25,336 nt of DNA, from IMG/VR virus record IMGVR_UViG_3300010885_005762, positions 1-25,336 of that record; one strand, 5' to 3'. The position numbers and the translations under genes were made by a program. Each line of letters begins with the position of its first letter. The stretch's first letter is position 1. The stretch is from a virus. Of this stretch, positions 1 through 5,526 are shown piece after piece. The notes below the pieces were generated by a model. The model saw nothing but the letters and a program-made list of their open reading frames with translations, was not told the DNA's origin and searched no databases.

Positions 1-2
1 AC

Positions 3-185
3 TGCAACCCGCAAGAGTTGCAGGGCTACATATTTGGCGTGTACGAAACGGTAACGATGGGTGCGAAGTCAGACACACGCACGATGCCGTTGTTCGCTGC
101 ACCGCCTGAGATTGAATCGTCACGGCAGATGATCATGCCTGAGTTGTTAGAGAAGATGGGTTGGGTGCGAAAGGAAAACACATGA
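3..185 (+). CDS. C-terminal end of an unrecognised phage protein (5' partial)
   Basis: An open frame runs in from the left edge and ends at TGA 183-185, giving about 60 residues that finish in GWVRKENT. It is the only frame open from the edge to this point, and its stop overlaps the ATG of the next gene in an ATGA junction (182-185). That tight coupling matches the rest of the operon and supports it being real. The visible part has no recognisable catalytic motif. It contains a Pro/Ala-rich stretch (FAAPPEIE) and a short helical end (MPELLEKMGW). The N-terminal part lies outside the window, so no function is proposed. Confidence 0.7.
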   Translation, partial: CNPQELQGYIFGVYETVTMGAKSDTRTMPLFAAPPEIESSRQMIMPELLEKMGWVRKENT

Positions 186-505
186 CAACAGAAGAAGAAA
201 CAAAATATTACATTGCTCTTTATGGGTATGTGCCGTGGACAATATCGATTGCATTTTCGTTAGAAAACGGCATGGAATGGGATAGCGCAGAGATAGCTAA
301 ACAATTAAGGATGGCTCAAGCAAAAATAGATGAGCTTACTTTAAGGATCAATGAGAAGAACACATGGGTAGGGCTGACGGATGAGGAGCGACACGACATT
401 CGTGAATGGCAAAGGATTCAGGAAGAACTTGGCCCTGTGTGGTCTCCAATGATGTTGTATTTGTACGAGGCCATCGAAGCCAAGCTGCGGGAGAAGAACA
501 CATGA
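182..505 (+). CDS. Hypothetical phage protein, 107 aa
   Basis: The start is ATG 182, which overlaps the upstream stop and has an AAGGA-like site about 8 nt upstream. An earlier TTG at 161 is possible but would overlap the previous gene by more. The protein is rich in Glu, Lys and Met. It has a helical, probably coiled-coil segment around residues 40-57 and a segment GLTDEERHDIREW of a type often seen in small early phage proteins. It has no Cys motif, signal peptide or membrane segment. It lies in a run of small translationally coupled genes ahead of replication and recombination functions, so an accessory DNA-metabolism or host-modifying role is possible but not shown. The family was not recognised. 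Confidence 0.7.
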   Translation: MTTEEETKYYIALYGYVPWTISIAFSLENGMEWDSAEIAKQLRMAQAKIDELTLRINEKNTWVGLTDEERHDIREWQRIQEELGPVWSPMMLYLYEAIEAKLREKNT

Positions 506-723
506 CCGAGGAAGAGCTTGTTGCCATAGCGCGTAAGCACAGTCTCGGTGGGTTACAGTTTGATCGCAAAGGGTTGATGGCGTTTGTTGAGGAGATCAAA
601 CAAAAGCCGCTGCGTAAAGAAGTTGTTCGCCGTTTGTTCTCTCATGGCATCCCGCCATCAGCAGAGTTTTGGTACGCCTACGCACGGGCGGTAGAAAAGG
701 CACACGGTATCACGGAGGAATGA
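502..723 (+). CDS. Hypothetical small phage protein, 73 aa
   Basis: The start is ATG 502 in an ATGA overlap with the previous stop. A longer in-frame extension from 406 would lie wholly inside the upstream gene and is unlikely. The protein is soluble, mixed in charge and mostly helical. It begins MTEEELVAIARKH and contains a basic helix (QKPLRKEVVRRLF) that could contact nucleic acid or a partner, but no named domain was recognised. Its stop overlaps the next start (TGATG). GGAGG near its 3' end (714-718) acts as the ribosome binding site for the next gene. No function can be given. Confidence 0.65.
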   Translation: MTEEELVAIARKHSLGGLQFDRKGLMAFVEEIKQKPLRKEVVRRLFSHGIPPSAEFWYAYARAVEKAHGITEE

Positions 724-1001
724 TGGACACAGACCCAAAACTAAACCCCGACAGTTTCCCTCGATGGATGCTGTTTTCAGCTCAGCAGATGCCTGAAGGG
801 TGGCTTATGCTACCAAAGCGCACAATGATGACCGGTGAACGCGAACAGATAGTAACAAGTCGGGTATGTACTAAATGCAAAGATGAAAAACCATTTAGTG
901 CTTTTTGGGTGTTGAAAAGCGGGGCATACGATTCTTGGTGCAAGAATTGTAGGAATTTTGTAAAACGAGAAAGAACAAAACGCAATCGGAATAAAAAATG
1001 A
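723..1001 (+). CDS. Small zinc-knuckle protein, 92 aa (treble-clef-like, no nuclease half)
   Basis: ATG 723 is preferred over ATG 720 because GGAGG at 714-718 lies 4 nt from it but only 1 nt from the other. Cys49-x2-Cys52 (CTKC) and Cys73-x2-Cys76 (CKNC) form a probable four-Cys zinc site. The spacing and the flanking sequence (KDEKPFSAFW) resemble the zinc-binding N-terminal module often fused to HNH or endonuclease VII-type nucleases. Here the protein ends after a short, very basic tail (residues 79-92, mostly Lys/Arg) with no nuclease domain. DNA or RNA binding is a reasonable inference. Its stop overlaps the nuclease gene at 998. It could be a truncated HNH protein or a stand-alone zinc adaptor. 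Confidence 0.75.
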   Translation: MDTDPKLNPDSFPRWMLFSAQQMPEGWLMLPKRTMMTGEREQIVTSRVCTKCKDEKPFSAFWVLKSGAYDSWCKNCRNFVKRERTKRNRNKK

Positions 1002-1672
1002 CCGAGCTAATAACATGGTCGTACAGCAGCATCAAGACCTTTGACCAATGCCCCAAGAAGTATTACCACTTACGTGTAGCTAAGGATGTGAAAGACGAAG
1101 GTAGCGAAGCTACGCTATACGGTAACGAGGTACACAAGGCTGCGGAAGAATACATAAAGAACGGCATTCCCCTACCTGCCAAGTTTAATTTTATGCAGGA
1201 TGTGTTGGATACTCTGAATCAGATTGAAGGCGAGAAACATTGTGAAATCAAACTGGGGGTAAGACGGACAAGCACGGGCTACGAGCCGTGTAAGTTTTTT
1301 GACAAGGATGTGTGGTGGCGGGGTATTGCTGACCTGCTTATCCTGCAAGACAACACAGCATTCCTAGTTGATTACAAGACAAGTAAGAACGCAAAGTACG
1401 CGGACACCAAGCAGCTAGACATAGTTGCCGCCGCAGTATTCCTGCACTTCCCGCAGATTGAGGTGATTAAATCAGCATTGTTGTTTGTTGTTAGTAAAGA
1501 ATTCGTATCGAAGCGGCATGACATCGCTAACCGCGATTCGTACCTAGCAACATTTGAACCCGAGTTAGACAGACTTACGGCTGCACAGGAATCCGGAGTG
1601 TGGAATGCAGTATCCAGTCCGCTGTGCGGATGGTGTCCAGTAACGATGTGCGAACACCACAGGAGAAGGTAA
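998..1672 (+). CDS. PD-(D/E)XK nuclease of the RecB/Cas4/AddB type with probable Fe-S cluster, 224 aa
   Basis: The order of motifs matches RecB-like exonucleases of the PDDEXK superfamily. There is an N-terminal SSIKTFDQCPKKYY box with Cys18, a conserved His46 (GNEVHKAA), Asp112 (GIADLLI), Asp125-x-Lys127 (LVDYKTS) and the QxDxxA helix starting at Gln139. Cys210, Cys213 and Cys218 at the C-terminus, together with Cys18, make the four-Cys arrangement that holds a 4Fe-4S cluster in Cas4 and AddB. In phages such proteins usually resect or process DNA ends during recombination and replication. The gene lies in an operon with HNH, SNF2 and primase genes. No cas genes are nearby, so a CRISPR role is not suggested. 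The start is ATG 998 in an ATGA overlap. Confidence 0.9.
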   Translation: MTELITWSYSSIKTFDQCPKKYYHLRVAKDVKDEGSEATLYGNEVHKAAEEYIKNGIPLPAKFNFMQDVLDTLNQIEGEKHCEIKLGVRRTSTGYEPCKFFDKDVWWRGIADLLILQDNTAFLVDYKTSKNAKYADTKQLDIVAAAVFLHFPQIEVIKSALLFVVSKEFVSKRHDIANRDSYLATFEPELDRLTAAQESGVWNAVSSPLCGWCPVTMCEHHRRR

Positions 1673-2028
1673 TGGGTGGCTTAGCATCTAAACAGTTAGC
1701 AATACGTAGCCCTGAATTTGAATACAACACTTTCGACAACATTGGGTTGGAGATGGAGGTGCAGATAGGGCAAGCGGGGGAAAAGCTCAGTGGGCTTGCG
1801 ACCATCACCCTGCGCACCGACCAAATATCCGGTTACGACATGAAAGTCATGGTGCATAAGAGTAATGGTGCATGGTGTCAACCGATTGAAACTGGGGCGG
1901 TCTGCATCCAAGTGCGGGGGGAGTACGAACGGCAGATATTGATAGCGGCGCTTCAACAAATTGGTTTGATGACATTGCCCGTCTACGGCAAAATAGAGCG
2001 TGGCCCGTTCGAACCCTTTGAGGAGTGA
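1672..2028 (+). CDS. Hypothetical phage protein, 118 aa
   Basis: ATG 1672 overlaps the nuclease stop (TAATG) and follows an AGGAGAAGG ribosome binding site. A longer frame from 1600 would lie inside the nuclease gene and is not preferred. The composition suggests a compact mixed alpha/beta protein with alternating hydrophobic strands (ATITLR, AVCIQVRG) and a later helix (QILIAALQQIG). It has two isolated Cys residues and no metal-binding pattern, membrane segment or known catalytic motif. Its place between a RecB-like nuclease and an HNH protein suggests a recombination or replication accessory, but that is from context only. It was not recognised. Confidence 0.75.
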   Translation: MGGLASKQLAIRSPEFEYNTFDNIGLEMEVQIGQAGEKLSGLATITLRTDQISGYDMKVMVHKSNGAWCQPIETGAVCIQVRGEYERQILIAALQQIGLMTLPVYGKIERGPFEPFEE

Positions 2029-2031
2029 AAA

Positions 2032-2298
2032 ATGCCCTACGTGAACAAACCCCGCCCGTACAAGAAAGAGTACGAGCAGTACCAAGGAACCGAAGAACAG
2101 AAGAAAAACCGAGCCGTGCGTAATGCTGCTCGGCGCAAGTTGATGCGCACCGGTGGCGTAAGTAAAGGTGATGGCAAGGATGTGGATCATGTGAAACCCA
2201 TATCAAAGGGTGGCACAAATAAGGGTGGCAACCTGCGGGTTAAAAGCGCAAGTGCCAACCGGTCATTCAAACGGAACTCAGATAGCTCAGTGAAGTAA
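2032..2298 (+). CDS. HNH endonuclease-like protein, 88 aa
   Basis: The protein is small and very basic. Residues 50-79 carry an HNH-type beta-beta-alpha core: the Asp52-His53 pair (DVDHVKP), Gly60-Gly61, Asn67 (GNLRV) and Asn76 (SANRSF). These positions fit the metal-binding and catalytic residues of HNH nucleases. The extra zinc-binding CxxC pairs of many HNH proteins are absent. The N-terminal half (YKKEYEQYQ through NAARRKLMR) is a Lys/Arg-rich helix likely to grip DNA. Phage HNH proteins act as nicking enzymes, homing endonucleases or packaging helpers. The replication context argues for a nick or recombination role, but homing cannot be excluded. The start is ATG 2032, 3 nt after the previous stop, with a GAGGAG site. 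Confidence 0.8.
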   Translation: MPYVNKPRPYKKEYEQYQGTEEQKKNRAVRNAARRKLMRTGGVSKGDGKDVDHVKPISKGGTNKGGNLRVKSASANRSFKRNSDSSVK

Positions 2299-3860
2299 TG
2301 GAAATTGTAGATAACAAAGTACTGCTTATACGTACTAAACGACCACACCTGATAACCGAGCAGGTGAAAAAGAGTGCGGTTGTAAATCAAGAACAAGACA
2401 TATACGAAGTGGCAGTGAATTGGGGACTAACCGAATCGCAAGCACTAGCAAAGTTGCGTATCAAAGACGTACCATCGACCATAACGCGCGACTACAAGTG
2501 GACGGGCAAGTTGCAACCGTTCGCTCACCAAAAACAGACTTCTTCATTTCTGACCCTGTATCGCAAGGGCTTTTGCTTTAACGAGCAGGGCACGGGTAAA
2601 ACTGCATCGGCGATATGGGCTGCGGACTACCTGATGAAGTTGGGTGAAGTACGTCGCGTGTTAGTCATATGCCCGCTATCAATTATGAAGTCGGCGTGGC
2701 AGAACGACCTGTTTAAGTTTGCAATGCACCGTAGCTGCTCCATAGCGCACGGTGATCACAAGGCGCGGGCTAAGATCATCAACGCAAAGTCTGACTTCGT
2801 AATCATTAACTTTGACGGGTTAGCGGTGGTGAAGGACGAGATCATGGATGACGGTACGTTCGACCTGATCATCGTTGACGAAGCCAATGCCTATAAGAAT
2901 GCGCAAACTAATAGGTGGAAGGTATTACGAGATATTTCCGCTAAAGTTAAGTGGATGTGGATGATGACCGGCACACCGGCTGCGCAGTCTCCGCTTGATG
3001 CCTATGGGTTAGCCAAGCTGATTAACCCCGAGGGTATTCCTAAGTACTACGGTCAATTCCGTGATCAGGTGATGTACAAGGTGTCGCAGTATCGGTGGAT
3101 ACCCAAACCACAGGCTGAGAGTGTGGTGCATAAAGCCCTGCAACCCGCCATTCGGTTTGAAAAGAAAGACTGTTTAGATCTGCCGGAGTTGACATTTGTT
3201 GAACGCGATGCGCCGCTAACCGCCCAGCAAGCTAAATTTTACCGCACGTTGAAAAAACAAATGATGCTTACCACAGCGGGGGAGTCTGTTACCGCAGTCA
3301 ACGCAGCGACTAACATCAACAAACTTCTGCAAATATCTGGCGGTGCAGTTTATTCAGATAGCAGAGAAGTCATTGAGTTTGACGTCAGCAACCGGCTGCA
3401 AGTCATCTTGGAAGTGATTGAGGAGTCGTCCCACAAAGTGTTGGTGTTCGTGCCGTTTACGCACACCATCGAGCTACTTAAAACTTTCTTGGATAAACAC
3501 AACATCACATCTGAAGTTATCAATGGTCAAGTATCTGTAAACAAACGCAGCGAGCACGTAAAAAACTTTCAGGAAAAGCAAGACCCCCACGTACTTATTA
3601 TTCAACCGCAAGCAGCGTCACACGGTTTGACCCTGACTGCTGCGAACACAGTGATTTGGTATGCACCGGTCACGAGCGTGGAGACGTACCTTCAAGCCAA
3701 CGCGCGAATTAACCGTCCCGGACAAAAGAATGCCATGACCGTGGTACATATTAAAGGTAGTGAAGTTGAAGACAAGCTGTACAACATGCTGCAAAACAAC
3801 ATCAACAACCACAATAAAATAATAGACCTATACAAACAGGAGGTGGAAGATACAGTTTGA
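2298..3860 (+). CDS. SNF2-type superfamily 2 DNA helicase/translocase, 520 aa
   Basis: The classical SF2 motifs appear in order. They are LQPFAHQ (about 72-78), Walker A GTGKT (98-102), a Walker B variant DEAN (194-197, where DEAH or DEAQ is usual), TGTP (224-227), motif V ASHGLTLTAAN (440-450) and motif VI QANARINRPGQ (466-476). The NRPGQ box is typical of SNF2/RapA-like translocases. The length fits a two-RecA-fold core with little accessory sequence. Such phage enzymes use ATP to translocate on dsDNA and are linked to replication restart or recombination, and this one sits among a nuclease, an HNH protein and a primase. ATG 2298 overlaps the previous stop (TAATG). A promoter for the next unit overlaps its stop codon. 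Confidence 0.93.
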   Translation: MEIVDNKVLLIRTKRPHLITEQVKKSAVVNQEQDIYEVAVNWGLTESQALAKLRIKDVPSTITRDYKWTGKLQPFAHQKQTSSFLTLYRKGFCFNEQGTGKTASAIWAADYLMKLGEVRRVLVICPLSIMKSAWQNDLFKFAMHRSCSIAHGDHKARAKIINAKSDFVIINFDGLAVVKDEIMDDGTFDLIIVDEANAYKNAQTNRWKVLRDISAKVKWMWMMTGTPAAQSPLDAYGLAKLINPEGIPKYYGQFRDQVMYKVSQYRWIPKPQAESVVHKALQPAIRFEKKDCLDLPELTFVERDAPLTAQQAKFYRTLKKQMMLTTAGESVTAVNAATNINKLLQISGGAVYSDSREVIEFDVSNRLQVILEVIEESSHKVLVFVPFTHTIELLKTFLDKHNITSEVINGQVSVNKRSEHVKNFQEKQDPHVLIIQPQAASHGLTLTAANTVIWYAPVTSVETYLQANARINRPGQKNAMTVVHIKGSEVEDKLYNMLQNNINNHNKIIDLYKQEVEDTV

Positions 3861-3884
3861 CAAAGTCAAATGTTGTGCTATAAT
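3857..3884 (+). promoter_or_regulatory. Consensus extended -10 sigma70-type promoter
   Basis: TTGACA (3857-3862) and TATAAT (3879-3884) are separated by 16 bp. A TG dinucleotide one base before the -10 (3876-3877) gives the extended -10 form. Both hexamers match the bacterial consensus exactly. The -35 overlaps the TGA stop of the helicase gene (3858-3860), and initiation would fall near 3891, ahead of the GGAG ribosome binding site at 3904-3907. It would drive the genes at 3915, 4332 and 5236, and possibly the primase beyond the hairpin at 5500. The perfect match implies recognition by unmodified host RNA polymerase. Promoter activity itself is inferred. Confidence 0.85.
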
Positions 3885-3914
3885 TAAAAAACAAAAATAA
3901 CGCTGGAGCAAACC

Positions 3915-4322
3915 ATGACCGAAGAACCGTTAGACATAAACAAGACGGTAGCTGTTTATCTCAAGATACGCGATGCCATTGATCAAATGGAAGAGCGCCA
4001 TAAGGAAGAGTTGCGTGACCTCAAAGAGCAATTCAATGTGGTCGGGCAAAGCCTTCTGCAAATCTGTAACGACCAAAACTTAGATAGCGTCAAGACCCCA
4101 GTAGGAACAATCTCACGTCGTATATCAACACGGTACTGGACGAGTGATTGGGATTCTATGTATCAGTTTATAAAAGAACATGATGCACCTTTCCTATTGG
4201 AGCAAAGAATCCATGCAAGCAATATGCGGGAGTTTCTTGCAGATAACCCTGATCACTTCCCTATGGGTATGCAAGCCGACCGTACATACACCGTGCAAGT
4301 CCGTAAACCCACCAAAAAGTAA
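3915..4322 (+). CDS. Coiled-coil phage early protein, 135 aa, possibly Gam/Gp157-like
   Basis: This is the first gene after the strong promoter, with GGAG (3904-3907) 7 nt before ATG 3915. Residues 8-50 form a charged, probably coiled-coil helix (MEERHKEELRDLKEQ). The C-terminal half holds a compact domain with VKTPVGTISRRIS, a WDSMYQFIKEHDAPFLLEQRI helix and a final strand (YTVQVRKP). This layout, a long helix then a small domain with a TPxGTI-like strand, recalls phage Gam or Gp157-type proteins that bind DNA ends or inhibit host exonucleases. The likeness is by pattern only. The gene directly precedes a candidate ssDNA-binding protein. It has no membrane or signal segment. Confidence 0.75.
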   Translation: MTEEPLDINKTVAVYLKIRDAIDQMEERHKEELRDLKEQFNVVGQSLLQICNDQNLDSVKTPVGTISRRISTRYWTSDWDSMYQFIKEHDAPFLLEQRIHASNMREFLADNPDHFPMGMQADRTYTVQVRKPTKK

Positions 4323-4331
4323 GGAGCAAAC

Positions 4332-5231
4332 ATGAGCAACGTAGCAATCTTCAAGCAGCAAGGTGCTGTTACAACAACCGGCAAGCGTGAGTTGAGCGAC
4401 TTCGCCAAGACCCTTGCTACATCCTCAACCACCCGCCGTATCCAAACCAATACCAACGGTACGTTCAAGCGGATTGTCAACGGCGAACAGATTGGCAACG
4501 CTGTGCGTGGTGAGATCAATGTCATCATCTTGCATGCGCTACCAAAAGTATCGCGTAGCTTCTACAAAGAAAAGTACAACCCTGATTCAGCACCTACGCT
4601 GCCTAACTGCTGGTCTAACTTAGGTGACAAGCCTGAAGCTGCTGCCTCAGATAAGCAACATTCAAACTGCGCTGACTGCCCACAAAACATCAAGGGCTCC
4701 GGTGAAAACGGTGGACGTGCTTGCCGCTATCAGCGCCGCATCTCCGTGTTAGTCGAAGGCGATCCATCAGGGGATGTGTATCAGTTTAACGTACCTGCCA
4801 AGTCACTCTTCGGTAAGGGCACAGGTAACGTGCATCCGTTTGAGTCTTACATTAAGTTTCTGCTTGCCAACGGCGAGTCCCCCGATAATGTCGTAACCAA
4901 CATCAGCTACGATATCAACGCGGATTCGATGGAGCTGCTGTTTACTCCGCTGCGTAATATCAACGATGATGAATACAACATGGTGGTTGAGGCACAAGCC
5001 CGTCCTGAAACCAAGATGTACACCATGATCACAGTTGCGCAAGCAGACAAGGTAAACAAACTTCCTCCTGCTGCCAAAGCAGAAGCACCCGCTAAGGTTA
5101 CCCGTGTAGAAGAACCGGAAGATGAAGCTATTGAAGAACCGGTCAAGCGTCAATCGAAGAAGGTCGAACCAGCACCCAAGGCAAAGCAGAACCTTGCCGA
5201 TGTTGTGAGTGCGTGGAGCGAAGACGAGTAA
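4332..5231 (+). CDS. Candidate single-stranded DNA-binding protein with zinc site and acidic tail, 299 aa
   Basis: The start is ATG 4332 with AAGGAG just upstream. The core (about 40-220) has alternating beta-type segments. Cys93, Cys113, Cys116 and Cys131 (NCW, NCADC, ACRY) form a plausible zinc site inside it. From about residue 235 the chain becomes a Pro/Ala/Lys/Glu-rich linker and ends in an acidic tip (WSEDE). A folded core, flexible linker and acidic C-terminal tail is the layout of phage replication SSBs such as T7 gp2.5 and the zinc-containing T4 gp32, where the tail recruits other replication proteins. The tail lacks the terminal Phe of bacterial SSB. Position ahead of the primase-helicase fits. 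No OB-fold was proven, so the call is inferential. Confidence 0.7.
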   Translation: MSNVAIFKQQGAVTTTGKRELSDFAKTLATSSTTRRIQTNTNGTFKRIVNGEQIGNAVRGEINVIILHALPKVSRSFYKEKYNPDSAPTLPNCWSNLGDKPEAAASDKQHSNCADCPQNIKGSGENGGRACRYQRRISVLVEGDPSGDVYQFNVPAKSLFGKGTGNVHPFESYIKFLLANGESPDNVVTNISYDINADSMELLFTPLRNINDDEYNMVVEAQARPETKMYTMITVAQADKVNKLPPAAKAEAPAKVTRVEEPEDEAIEEPVKRQSKKVEPAPKAKQNLADVVSAWSEDE

Positions 5232-5235
5232 CCAT

Positions 5236-5475
5236 ATGAGTCACGGATACAGCGTACGGCTGATCGAGCAGAATCGTAACGCCGACAAACAGTTGCTTGG
5301 TGTAAGGCTTGGACGAGCTTGCATCAAATCCAACACCTCAGTAACTAAAGTATCTGAGTTACTGGGGGTTAGTCGGCAAACGGTATACAACTGGTTTAGC
5401 GGGGTGAGCAACCCGCAGAACGTACTGGTTGATGCCGTTACGAAACTGCTTGCTACGTTAAGTCGCAATAACTAA
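5236..5475 (+). CDS. Small helix-turn-helix DNA-binding protein (Cro/XRE-like), 79 aa
   Basis: Residues 36-56 (VTKVSELLGVSR followed by QTVYNWFSG) form a clear helix-turn-helix. The first helix contains SELLG, and the recognition helix is SRQTVYNWF, as in Cro/C1-type and transposase-type HTHs. The protein is about the size of a phage Cro. ATG 5236 lies 4 nt after the previous stop with only a weak ribosome binding site (GACGAG), so translation is probably coupled. It is the only recognisable transcription factor in the window and lies just before a hairpin/terminator, so it may regulate the 3857 promoter or a late promoter outside the window. An origin-binding role is an alternative. No partner repressor or integrase is seen, so temperate growth is not implied. 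Confidence 0.8.
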   Translation: MSHGYSVRLIEQNRNADKQLLGVRLGRACIKSNTSVTKVSELLGVSRQTVYNWFSGVSNPQNVLVDAVTKLLATLSRNN

Positions 5476-5487
5476 TTCGCTGGTCAA

Positions 5488-5495
5488 AGAGGAGA
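5488..5495 (+). promoter_or_regulatory. Purine-rich Shine-Dalgarno-like site placed before a hairpin
   Basis: AGAGGAGA is the best ribosome binding sequence ahead of the primase-helicase gene, but it ends 31 nt before the ATG at 5527. The hairpin at 5500-5515 lies in between. If folded, the hairpin would leave roughly 15 unpaired nucleotides between site and start. The stretch right before the ATG (TTTTTTAACGT) has no purine-rich site. The arrangement is seen directly. A role in translation is inferred. Confidence 0.4.
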
Positions 5496-5499
5496 CTCA

Positions 5500-5521
5500 G
5501 GGGGAGCAATCCCCCTTTTTT
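5500..5521 (+). terminator. Rho-independent terminator or attenuator before the primase gene
   Basis: GGGGG (5500-5504) pairs with CCCCC (5511-5515) around the loop AGCAAT and is followed by six T residues (5516-5521). It lies 24 nt after the HTH gene and ends 5 nt before the primase-helicase ATG. The 5-bp all-GC stem plus T-run fits an intrinsic terminator of moderate strength. No promoter is visible between it and the next gene, so it probably lets part of the transcription through and lowers primase expression relative to the SSB-like gene. Confidence 0.75.
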
Positions 5522-5526
5522 AACGT

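Noticed and set aside
998-1672. CRISPR-associated Cas4
   Set aside because: The motifs are Cas4-like, but no repeat array or other cas gene is present, and the context is a phage replication operon.
1696-2218. Long minus-strand ORFs (164 and 123 aa) opposite the 118-aa and HNH genes
   Set aside because: They overlap well-supported plus-strand genes with good ribosome binding sites and coupled starts. The translations have biased composition (Cys/Arg/His-rich) and no motif.
5236-5475. Evidence for a temperate lifestyle (Cro/repressor switch)
   Set aside because: A single small HTH protein without integrase, divergent repressor or att-like repeat in the window is not enough.
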